Part shown: piece by piece, positions 1 to 8,373 of the stretch
Layout of the letters: each line of letters begins with the position of its first letter
Numbering within the stretch: position 1 is the first letter of the stretch
NCBI GenBank assembly: GCA_025529335.1
Contig: JAMYHX010000813.1
Location: 1 to 11,583 of the forward strand
Length of the DNA stretch: 11,583 nucleotides
Source: Rhizopus sp. PT2906
Lineage: Eukaryota; Mucoromycota; Mucoromycetes; Mucorales; Rhizopodaceae
Direction: 5' to 3'
Notes under the pieces: model-generated
The model's database searches: none
Seen by the model: only the letters and a program-made list of their open reading frames with translations
Told to the model about the DNA's origin: nothing
Translations under genes and position numbers: made by a program

Positions 1-50
1 AAAAGTATAAAAACCCATTTTAATTGAGTCCTTTTTTTGCTTCTTTACAG

Positions 51-275
51 CAGTTATCAAGTATCCCTCTGAGTGTTTAAAGATTCATAAATCAAAACTA
101 GCCTGTCCTTATGGTCCTTGCTCTGACTCGCTTGTCCCGCCCTATATGCTCTCTGGCGCGTACCTGGAGCGTTCTCCACTTACCTCTTCTTGTGCTCTGG
201 GTTCTCTCTGTCCTCCGTTCTTTTTTTTTAACTATCCTGGGTAGTTATCGTCACTCCCCAGAATGCACTTCGGTG
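51..275 (+). other. possible cysteine-rich exon(s) of an unidentified gene, partial
   Basis: A strong 3' splice site (T-rich tract ending in ACAG at 50) and a strong donor (GTAAGTAAG from 276) bracket this stretch. One frame, with codons from 53, reads as Cys- and Pro-containing peptide (Cys codons at 74, 104, 119, 191 and 209) until a TAG at 242. An internal intron at 160-244 would remove that stop: its end has a T-run, a TAAC branch-like motif and GGGTAG, and splicing 159 to 245 keeps phase and leads straight to the 276 donor. Upstream exons would lie outside the window and no downstream exon was found. I do not recognise the family. The alternative is a decayed exon or chance. Confidence 0.3.
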
Positions 276-710
276 GTAAGTAAGACTAATATTAGGATAT
301 GTGCTCTAATACTAACATACTTTTCTCTCTTTTTTCTACATATAAACTCATTATCTCTCTCTCTTTTGATATGATGCCGTTTTATTCAAACATATTTTTC
401 TTTGTCGTCTTTTTACGACAACATTTTATAGAATTAATGTCAATTATTAACAAAAATATAGTGCCTCTACCCACTATATATGATGTCACCCAACAAAGTT
501 ATTCAATGCATATCGTCAAGCTAAACATGTATTTATAAAGTCCTCGTCTTGGCTTATTTATATTCTAATTTTATGTTGCCAGCTTGGTCAACAAAGTTCA
601 CTTGGCTCATAATTTCGTATAGCCTATTTTCTGACGCATGAAGTGTTGACCTTTCCGGAAATGGTGTATGCTTGCTTTTTTGAAAACAAATTGGTCCAAA
701 ACAAATTTGA

Positions 711-791
711 TTTGGCCACTTTGTCCAAATACTTTTGGTCATTGAACGCTGCAACCATGAGACTTTGAAGTGGTATTGTCAATTATGTGGA
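711..791 (+). repeat. left arm of 81-bp inverted repeat
   Basis: The reverse complement of this stretch matches 1215-1295 without gaps at 78 of 81 positions. The outer half (711 to about 751) contains TGTCCAAATACTTTTGG, which resembles a Tc1/mariner terminal repeat read from the inside outward. The inner half encodes a B-box-like zinc-finger peptide. Homology with the other arm stops at about 711 on the outer side and about 791 on the inner side. No target-site duplication is visible at the outer edges. Confidence 0.85.
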
Positions 792-850
792 AGTTTGGCG
801 ATGACAGTACCACCAGCCATTCTCTTTGCTTGGACACACTCAAACCCGCC
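741..850 (+). pseudogene. B-box-like zinc-finger fragment, frameshifted
   Basis: Translation from 741 gives a peptide with the B-box pattern Cys-x-His-x6-Cys-x2-Cys (codons at 750, 756, 777 and 786; core HETLKWYCQLC). The frame then loses the pattern. A different frame, from about 788, continues with Asp/Ser residues and His-Ser-x-Cys at 818-829, which look like the second half of a B-box. The simplest reading is a small indel in a decayed B-box gene fragment. B-box fingers usually mediate protein contacts in TRIM-like and fungal zinc-finger proteins. The family call rests on motif spacing only, which is one residue shorter than the usual C-x2-H. A spliced reading through a possible intron at about 915-1030 was considered but not established. 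Confidence 0.35.
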
Positions 851-1214
851 GTCTTGTCACGCAACAGCGTTTTGAAGCATGGTCACCCTGCTCTCACCTT
901 TCAAGTCAATGGTAAGAAGGAAAAAGTTACTAAAGTGTGTTCCAGATCATAACCATTTTGTAATGCTATGTAGGATGCCAATTGATTTTATATGACACAA
1001 ATGGTACATAACCATTTCTTTATCATGACAGAAATTGACCGCATCACCGTGCCTGAGGCATTACCCTGCCTTCACTCATTCATCACTGAAAAGCCTCCGT
1101 ACATTATTGCCCGTCACCCTTTTTTTGGTATTGCTGTTACATTCCTCGTAGCTGCATATCCCACCGATATCTCATTCTTTTCACCCTCTGCAAGTCTTTA
1201 TTTCACAGAGTTAC

Positions 1215-1295
1215 TCCACATGATTGACAATACCACTTCAAAGTCTCGTGGTTACAGCGTTCAATGACCAAAAGTATTTGGACAAAGTGGCCAAA
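1215..1295 (-). repeat. right arm of 81-bp inverted repeat, with second B-box-like fragment
   Basis: This is the inverted counterpart of 711-791. The three mismatches are all transitions. Read on the minus strand it encodes the same HETLKWYCQ core, followed by Ser-Cys-Gly and an early stop (TGA) a few codons later, so this copy is also broken. On the plus strand the arm shows TA (1253-1254) then CAGCGTTCAATGACC, as expected at the start of a Tc1-like terminal repeat. In the left arm the matching dinucleotide is CA. The 423-bp spacer between the arms has no recognised content beyond the left-hand B-box relic. Confidence 0.85.
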
Positions 1296-1365
1296 CCAAT
1301 TAAAAAAGTAATAAAAATTCCTTTTTTCGAGTCCAAATGATAGTAGAACCACTATATGTTTATAA

Positions 1366-1379
1366 TGTGTGTGTGTGTG
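1366..1379. repeat. (TG)7 microsatellite
   Basis: A short uninterrupted TG run lies about 40 bp beyond the 3' end of the RING ligase gene. Confidence 0.9.
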
Positions 1380-1414
1380 CTAAATGAAATGTACTAAAAA
1401 AAATGATGGTTCAA

Positions 1415-4035
1415 CTAGCATGCTGGAAGATATGCTCTACAGACAGGGCATTCTAATTTAATTCTCATCCACTATGATGTCATATAAGTACACACATGTT
1501 TATAAATCACTTTTCACTTACCCTCTCTAAGCATTCAGTATGAAATAAGTGATGGCAAGGTGTCATCATGTAGTTTGCTCGAGTCAAGACATTGAGTCCA
1601 GAGTGGCTATGATTAGCTATATCCACAGGAAGCATACAGATAGCACAATCCTTTGGTTGACTTATTTCCTGTTGTACCGTTTCCTCATCTATATTTGTTG
1701 TCAAGATAGGATGATAGTCATATGTATCCGGTAAATACTATCACACACAAGCCGAGTGGTGTTAGACTCACTACTGTTTTTGTATACATCTAAACTTACT
1801 CTGGATGGTACAACCAATCTGGGGCCAAATGCATCTTGAAGAAGTAAAATCACTACTTGTAAACCCACATAGGCTACAATAACCCATATCCATGATGATG
1901 TTTCATGACCGATTAGATTGGTAGGACATCCATAGAAATCTAGCGATATAAACTAAGCTCAAAGCATCAAGATAAATGAGATCACTTACATAATGGTATT
2001 GATAATCGAGTGATACTCATGACCAGAATATACGTGTGGCTTAGAGGCCGTCTGCATCCCCTCCAGATGTTCCTAACAATCTGAGGTACCCAAAATGAAT
2101 AAAGAAATATGCCTAGTGTTCCTAAAATGACGTTTTGAATGAATGCAGATCTCGTGATGGATTGATAAAATAAGAATAATCCGAGTAGTAAAATGGCATC
2201 TACAGTCATCTCATCAATATCTTGTATATAAATATTAAACAAAACTTACATAGCCTATAATAGAGATAGGTCACTTCTCTATAAGGACTCGCTTCTTCTG
2301 TTGTTGTCGTCGGCGGTCTTCTTATGTTGGCTGTCGGTAGTGTATTTTCTGAAGCATCTGTACTTTCTTCCTGTTGCTGTTGTTGTTGTTGCTGTTGTTC
2401 GGAGACAGTTGGCCGTATCAATTCCGGTCGTTGTATTCTCCAAACAACAAGTAAATATCGCATACCAAAGATGGAAACTAGAATAAAAGTAAAAAAGGCT
2501 GCAGTTGCAAAGGGGATGAACACATTTTCGATCACTACGCCTGTCGTTAGATGAAGTAAGCAAAGATACCCATCCATGACAGCTTGTATGGCAATAGTCC
2601 AGTAAGATACATTTGAAACGCTCTATAGAAAAAAAAAAATTGAGTTTGTACATCTTAAGCACACACAAAGGAACGTACAGATGGTGTGGGCGTGAATTCC
2701 ATCTGGTGGATAAGAGCAAATATTTGTATGATGGCAATAGCTGTTGCCATGCCTGCATAGGCAACTGCTTTCCTATAATACTTTTCAATCTTGATTCCTG
2801 GCTCTTTATCAATCGACAGCAACAGTTGACAGTTGGGTGAGTATAATTCAGCTGATAACAAGAGAGGTGGAGGTTTGACAGTTGATATGCCTTGAGGATC
2901 CGCCAATTCTAATATTTTTTATGCAACCGATGTTACAAGAGTACAAAAAGATAAGAGAACCAAATTACCTTTTTCGTAATCCAGCAAGTCAGACTGTGTG
3001 ATCTCTTTGGGAACTGGGTTCAATTGAGCAAACATTTGAAACTGACAGTAAAATGAAGGGGGATAGGCTGATTCATCATTGACCTCCCAATCCCAGTAAG
3101 GACTTTTGTCCAACTCTTCTATTTTCTTATCAATTTGTTCAACAAGTACTTTTCTAGTGTCAACAAATGATGCATTTGACTGCAGCATATTTAGCAAGTC
3201 TTCTAACGGAATAGATAGCCTATTCCCCAAAACAAAGAAGAAATGAGTCCTTTTTTGTAAACAAAAGGGGGGATATACTTTACCCATTTGGAACAGCCAT
3301 CAAATATAAGGATCCATTATTAAGAAAATGGACACCACCTGTCATTAGCAACACACCCGAATCACTCTTTTCTGCATCCCTTATTCGAATATACCCCTAT
3401 GATGTATTTGTATGTCAGCTACGACATATAATCAAGATGATATCTTACTTCGATATAATTTGCATCCTCAAGTTCTGTACTAAATGATTTTAGTTGAAGA
3501 GTAAACGTAGCTGGTCCGTCAAACTTGAACTTGCTGCGAGCTTCATCTATCTCTGTCATATTGGCCGTGTCAGGTATGCTGATATTACGATTTTTCCATT
3601 CACCTTGAGAGATATATGAGCTTTAGTTTTAGTGATATATATTGAAGCAAGCATACCCCTAAATATTCCAGTTATGTTGTGATAGTAATGCGAAGAATGG
3701 GGGTCATGAACAGACCATAATTCATCAAGTGACGATGAAACTGACAAGGGTAACGGCTATCAAATGTATGAGTAGGTGCCAATCAAAGCAATTTTCTCTT
3801 ATACATGAGTAATGTTGACACCAAATGTCATGTTTCCAAGCATTTCTTTTTCATTCTGCAAGTCTTGAATCACTTCTTCCTTGGTTGGTTTTCCTTCTTT
3901 CATTAAACCGTCATCAGTAAAGCTGAAGAATAATAAAGAAAACAGAAATAGTAGCAGATAGAAGCTGGTTCGGTTCATTTGTTGGCGTGGTATAAACCTT
4001 GATTGTTCATTCTCTTGCTCTCCTCCTCCTTCCAT
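1415..4035 (-). CDS. DSC1/TUL1 homolog: Tul1/Dsc1-type transmembrane RING-H2 E3 ubiquitin ligase
   Basis: Catalytic subunit of the Golgi/endosomal Dsc ubiquitin-ligase complex. In yeasts this complex marks membrane proteins for degradation and, in fission yeast, is needed for SREBP cleavage. Eleven exons join in phase: 4035-3805, 3756-3657, 3603-3449, 3396-3284, 3219-2969, 2908-2679, 2622-2250, 2199-1990, 1939-1800, 1737-1522, 1471-1415, giving 691 residues, close to fission yeast Dsc1. The start is the first ATG after an in-frame TGA. Visible parts are an N-terminal hydrophobic segment (about 25-39), a lumenal region with N-glycosylation sites (NMT, NIT), membrane segments from about 330 onward (IIQIFALIHQM, then WTIAIQAVMDGYLCLLHL and so on), nine Gln at 436-444, and a RING-H2 with ligands C632, C635, C662, H664, H667, C670, C681 and C684. 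The ending (ECPVCRAYLPAC) resembles yeast Tul1. Intron 7 could end at 2221 (29 nt) instead of 2200 (50 nt); the longer form aligns better with the family. Confidence 0.93.
2371..2397 (-). repeat. CAA/CAG repeat coding nine glutamines
   Basis: A mixed CAA/CAG run lies inside exon 7 of the RING ligase, in the cytosol-facing or loop segment after the third membrane helix, and is followed by an acidic/Thr-rich linker. Such tracts vary in length between strains. Confidence 0.9.
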
Positions 4036-4848
4036 AGTAATACAAAGCAAAAGTAAGGCTCAGTCCAAATGGAAATGATTAAGTCGGCGATTGTAACCGA
4101 ATCACCGCAATGTCTGCTTGAAGAGCCCTGAAAAAAGGCGTGATTGGAATATTTGACTAGGCTATAGGATCTGTCCATTCAAACAACGCAAGCAATATGC
4201 TAGTGATGGCTCATATGAGAATGGTTAATAATGTATATAGTCTATGCAATAGCTTTATCTGTAACCCAGATGAAGCTCATAATCACTCATTGCCTTCGCA
4301 TAATGCATATTACACTATATGTTGTCAAGGATGTATTCGTGTACTGCAATAGTACAATGAATATAAATTATGATTACGTTCACCCATGAAGTATGCTCCC
4401 TTTTTTTTTTATTCGGTTTATAGTATGTAGCCTTTTATCAGTGAACATGTCAAGTCCAGCCAGGACCGCACGACGTATTAAATGTTGTAAATGCGTGTCT
4501 GTTATGGTTTTGGTTCGAGCTGTTTGATAAGTTTATTCTTGATAGTGGTAAGCTATTGTCAATAAATTAGCATTGTAATAAGGTATTTAATGATAATTGG
4601 TTCGATATGCGACCAACAGATCTTGTATAGATCAAATAAAGAGAACAATAGGGTTACAATGAAGTATAATTTGACTTTGAAATCAATAAAGAGTTATATA
4701 AGAGATACAATAAGAATTACTGTAACAAGATTAATAAAAGAAGTAAAGTATTCAATAAAAGCGTCGGTTTACTGTTGTATATGTTGAAGTTGTATATAAA
4801 TTATTTCTTTTTAACTTCCTTTTTAAGACGACTTAGTCCTTTGGCAAC
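4036..4848. other. gene-poor interval upstream of the RING ligase
   Basis: AT-rich sequence with no open frame I can support. It must contain the promoter of the minus-strand RING ligase on its left side. A T-run at about 4400-4410 and a 26-codon ATG frame at 4447-4527 are present, but nothing ties them to a gene. Confidence 0.5.
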
Positions 4849-5080
4849 TTAGTCCCTTGATGATGTCTTCCTCTGAGACAAATTTCCAAAAGTAGTAGTT
4901 ACAATATATACTGATATGATGGTAGTTCCCAAAGTGATGATATAGGTAGTGAGTACATGTATATTGGCTTTAGTTCTTTCTCTTTCATTTTTGTAAAGAG
5001 TCTATCCATAAGATACTTTTAAATCTCCACGCTGTCTTTTCAAGTGCCTTGCGCCGAGCATCAGTCGGTATGTCTTTCAT
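4849..5080 (-). CDS. putative 60-residue single-pass membrane protein
   Basis: Exon 5080-5017 and exon 4967-4849 join in phase across a 49-nt intron with a GTATCT donor and CTAAAG acceptor, the same size as introns in the neighbouring genes. The product starts MKDIPTDARRKALEK, a charged, probably amphipathic helix. One hydrophobic segment follows (about residues 27-48, rich in Ile, Thr and Val: TYIITLGTTIISVYIV), then a short basic tail ending KTSSRD. This layout is common in small mitochondrial or ER membrane proteins, but I do not recognise the family. An in-frame TGA lies three codons before the ATG, so this is the first possible start unless an upstream exon exists. Downstream of the TAA the frame stays open for 13 more codons. 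Chance is possible at this length. Confidence 0.38.
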
Positions 5081-5474
5081 CCCAAAAGTTTTTCAATCTT
5101 TCTCCTCAAGTGGTGAGATCCATGAAAAAAGCTCTCCACTGTCTTTTTTCCCTTTTGTCTCATCTTTGGAACACAACTAAAAAAACGCGTGCAATTTATA
5201 GAGATTTGAACCAAAATGCTTTTTTTCAAATAAAAAGAAATGTGTTGTTTTATTCTTGTTATGAGAATAAAATGCTCTTTATTAATCGCTTTGTAACTCT
5301 ATTACAGTTTATACAGCCCAAGAGGCTACCTAACGCGTCAACGACACGACATATGTCTTAAAGCTATTTATGATTGGTCAAATTATTAGTGACTACTTCC
5401 AGATTTTGATAGATATAAAAAGGCGTAGCCTTTTTGCAGCATTTTGCTCCTTTTTCCTTACTTTTGTTTTCTTT

Positions 5475-5960
5475 TTACACATTTTGCATAGCTGGTACTG
5501 TATTCACACGCTGCAACCGCTGACTCTTAACCGTGGATGGTTCTACTTTCTTCTCCATCATACATGTGAAATACTTAAGTGTACAGTAGCATGCACATGT
5601 TAGTCTGGATTTTCTGGCGTGTTTTGGCAGACTCTCGTCAACAATACTCCCTTGTGTTGAATATAGTACCCCCCCAAGAGAAAGCTCCGCAACCAAGTCA
5701 GCTCTGCTGTTCACTATGTGGTAGATCCTCCATCTAGGCTCTGATAGTACGACTCAAACGGCCGCTATAGGTATGGAGTACAGTCTCTCCATAGACAGTA
5801 CAGCAATGCGTTCTATGCTTGGCGAGGTATACGTTGGTCTTTTGTGCTATCAGTCCTTTTGGGCTCAAGAGTCTATTTTTTTTTCTTTTTCCTCCACAAT
5901 GCTAGAACAGGCCTTCGTCCTGTGGGGGATGGATCCGAGCTATCTTGTATAGTTTGGTGA
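5475..5960 (-). other. GC-richer patch with a broken reading frame
   Basis: Base composition here is visibly richer in G+C than the surrounding DNA, most clearly at 5640-5800 and 5895-5940. On the minus strand one frame reads as protein-like sequence from about 5830 to 5475 (for example EPRWRIYHIVNSRADLVAEL), interrupted by a stop near 5750. I do not recognise it. It may be a relic of a gene or transposon. A 7-bp hairpin (TATGGAG/CTCCATA, 5772-5793) and a short stem at 5907-5923 (ACAGG/CCTGT) lie within it. Confidence 0.3.
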
Positions 5961-8373
5961 ACGAAGATTCTAGCCCTTTTTATATTATTTAAACGAAAAA
6001 GTATTAATAATAAATATCTTTTATGTGTATATTTCTTTCTCTTTAAGTTTTTCACATTCATTACTATGCGCCAATGCAGACTGAGGTAACGGTTGAAGTT
6101 TTGTTATTGTTAGTGCTCACAAAATGTGTAAAAATAAAAGCAAAGAAGCAATGAGTCTCTGTATTATCCTTTTAAAAGAGATCAGGGCACTAATAAAGGT
6201 ACATTAAGTCAAATGTAATTTCACACGTAAAGGTTAGTGTTAGACATTGTCAAATATGACAATGCCAAGTTGGCTATACCAACTACTCATGGTTAAGATT
6301 TGAAGAAGGCAATGTGATTTCAAAGCTATTTATAAAAAGCATCGATGTGGGATCTTTGTCCAGAAAAACTATTTTAACAATAAATGCCACAAGTGTATTA
6401 TGGCTCAAAACAGCACACAACAACTGGATGTAATTATAAAAGAAAAATAAGTCAAAGTAGATGAAGAGATTCTCGTTTATTGTTTCAATTCATTTTCTTG
6501 TTGTCCCTTTTTTTGCGTTTTATATCCATCAAGTAATCATTTTATCTGACAAAGCCATCCTTGGCTAGTGTTATTGATATGGCATGACTACAGGGCTCAA
6601 TAGGTGAAGTAGCATTCCCAGCAATTTTACAGTCCAAAGTGGCAATTCCACTGACAAGGTTCAATAGGCACTGTGGTCTTTTAATCAACATGAGGAAATC
6701 TAAAGAATCATGACTTCAATTTTTTTTTCTTCACCTGAGAACCATATCATCATGTCAGGGCGAGAAACGAAGGCCACAGCGGTCGATGTGATGGCCACCT
6801 AGTAACCTATTCAGTCATCTCAAGTTGTCCGTATTTTTCATACTGATGTTTCGTTTAAAAAGAGTGTTGAAATAGCTTATTATATTTTGAACAGTGCCTG
6901 TATTATGTCATGTATATTTACAAGATTCCCCCGAGGACATGCAGCTACGTTTCTGAGGAGTTCAATTCAGCATTCTGTTGGTGCATTATATTGTTGTTTG
7001 TTCATTCTCTTCTTTAGTGTTTCTTGTGGGTCTTTCTGATCGATATGCTTGTCTCTCTGAATGATATCAATATTTGTCCGAGTTTATGGAACCGTCTTAA
7101 CTTTGCTTCAACTGTTTGCTGATTTCCTGTGTATCAGAAAGTAGACTTCTTTTCAGGGAGAACTTGTTTCGTGCATACAATATGAAAGGTCATCATGACT
7201 AGGATTGATAAATACTCACTTTATTTTTGAGTAGTTCAGGTGTTGATAATGTTTCAAAATAAACAAAAGAATCATCCGTAGTCTCCATTCGCCGCCGGTC
7301 ACTAGAAGTGCCTTTTCTTGTAGTATCAACTTTTTACTTAACAATAGAAAACATCTACATCATCTGTTCGGACCGTTCCCTCAAAGTGCATTATTTGGGA
7401 ATCTTTTCCTTTCAAAGCTCTACAATTAAGATTGACAACACGTATTCATTGACAAAAGAAAGATGATAAGAGTGAACTCTCATCAAAATATGCCCCTTTT
7501 AATATTACTTTAATATATTCTCTATCGCCTCTGCTTCACTTTTCAAGATAATATTCCATTATACAGGTCGATCATTAGTGCAACCCGTTCTCAATTCATA
7601 CAGCGTTTTCACTTTGAATTCAAATGATGTTAGTTTTTTTTGGATGAATTTTCAAATAGAAGAATACGTTTTTTAGACAGATGAGTAATTGATCCTTCTG
7701 AAAGCATCGTGGGGAGAGAATAAGTGGCTCAATGTCGAGTTGCGGCTTTTTGAATTCAATCAGTATCGCACGCTACAGCCAAAAATTACAAGACGATAAT
7801 GTGAGGTCTATGACAAAAAGAAAGTTGTCCTGTTTTTAAGGATAACCAACAAAAATTAAATGTTGTTTTACAAGGTGAAGCACTTGGTCGCCCTTCAAGA
7901 TTTCAGAGGCAAGCTCTCAGGCGTTCCTCAACATATACTGAAGCCTCTTTCTAAAAAAAAAAAAGTCCGCTCTATGCCACCCGATGATGGCAACGATCTT
8001 GCCTAGGATGGGCCATTGATAGAGTAAACCACGATGTAGATAAGTTCTGCCTGTAATTTATTTTTCGTTTCATCCAAAAAAGGTAACCTAAATATCTGAT
8101 TTATCCAGAAAGAAAACAAACATCATCTGAATTCAAAGTGGAGAAACTGTAAAGTCTCTATAATGGTCTTTAAGAACATTTTTGAAAAGATTTAGTCTCA
8201 ATTGCAAATCTGCAATGATTTCTACTGAAAATCGAGTTTTTTTTTGTTCATTGTCTCTTTTAGGTTAAAATTCAATAATCATAAAACGGACATTGAAATG
8301 AGAAATGGGAGATTCTCCCCCCGTCCCTTGGTTTGGCTATTACGTTTCTTTTTGTTATTATTTTTAATAAACG
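5961..8373. other. 2.4-kb interval without a supported gene, except a weak candidate
   Basis: Both strands show short protein-like open stretches, but stop codons occur at about the density expected for AT-rich noncoding DNA and no chain of exons keeps phase convincingly. The right end (about 8010-8373) must hold the promoter and 5' leader of the PP6 gene; no clear TATA element was identified. Confidence 0.5.
7732..8006 (+). CDS. weak candidate two-exon gene, 66 residues
   Basis: ATG at 7732, exon 7732-7800, a GTGAGG donor at 7801, a 74-nt intron with a TAAC motif, acceptor ACAAG at 7874, and exon 7875-8006 ending in TAG. The splice keeps phase 0. The product is basic in its second half (HILKPLSKKKKVRSMPPDDG) and matches nothing I know. 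Competing readings exist on the minus strand, and the frames are short enough to be chance. It could also be the 3' part of a longer gene. Confidence 0.2.

Noticed and set aside
992..1267. 91-codon plus-strand open frame
   Set aside because: Its last third is the antisense of the right B-box-like arm, and the rest matches no known protein.
2279..2840. Several open frames overlapping exons 6-7 of the RING ligase on both strands
   Set aside because: They are shadow frames of a well-supported gene with clear family resemblance.
4447..4527. ATG frame of 26 codons with a CCKC motif
   Set aside because: It is short and stands alone, with no canonical donor to continue it and no recognisable family.
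4590..4640. GGTTCGA-like motif with a short stem, possible tRNA T-arm
   Set aside because: The loop length is wrong and no acceptor, D or anticodon arm can be drawn around it.
5044..5361. 105-codon plus-strand open frame
   Set aside because: It partly opposes the better-supported small membrane gene, reads as low-information sequence, and one or two frames of this length are expected by chance in a window of this composition.
6542..7710. Chain of minus-strand candidate exons with some matching phases
   Set aside because: Several joins need introns of about 30 nt, weak donors or phase changes that do not work, and opposing plus-strand frames are equally open.
7200..8006. Apparently continuous plus-strand reading frame with scattered stops, suggesting an old pseudogene
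   Set aside because: The number of stops is close to that expected at this base composition, so the continuity is not evidence of past coding.
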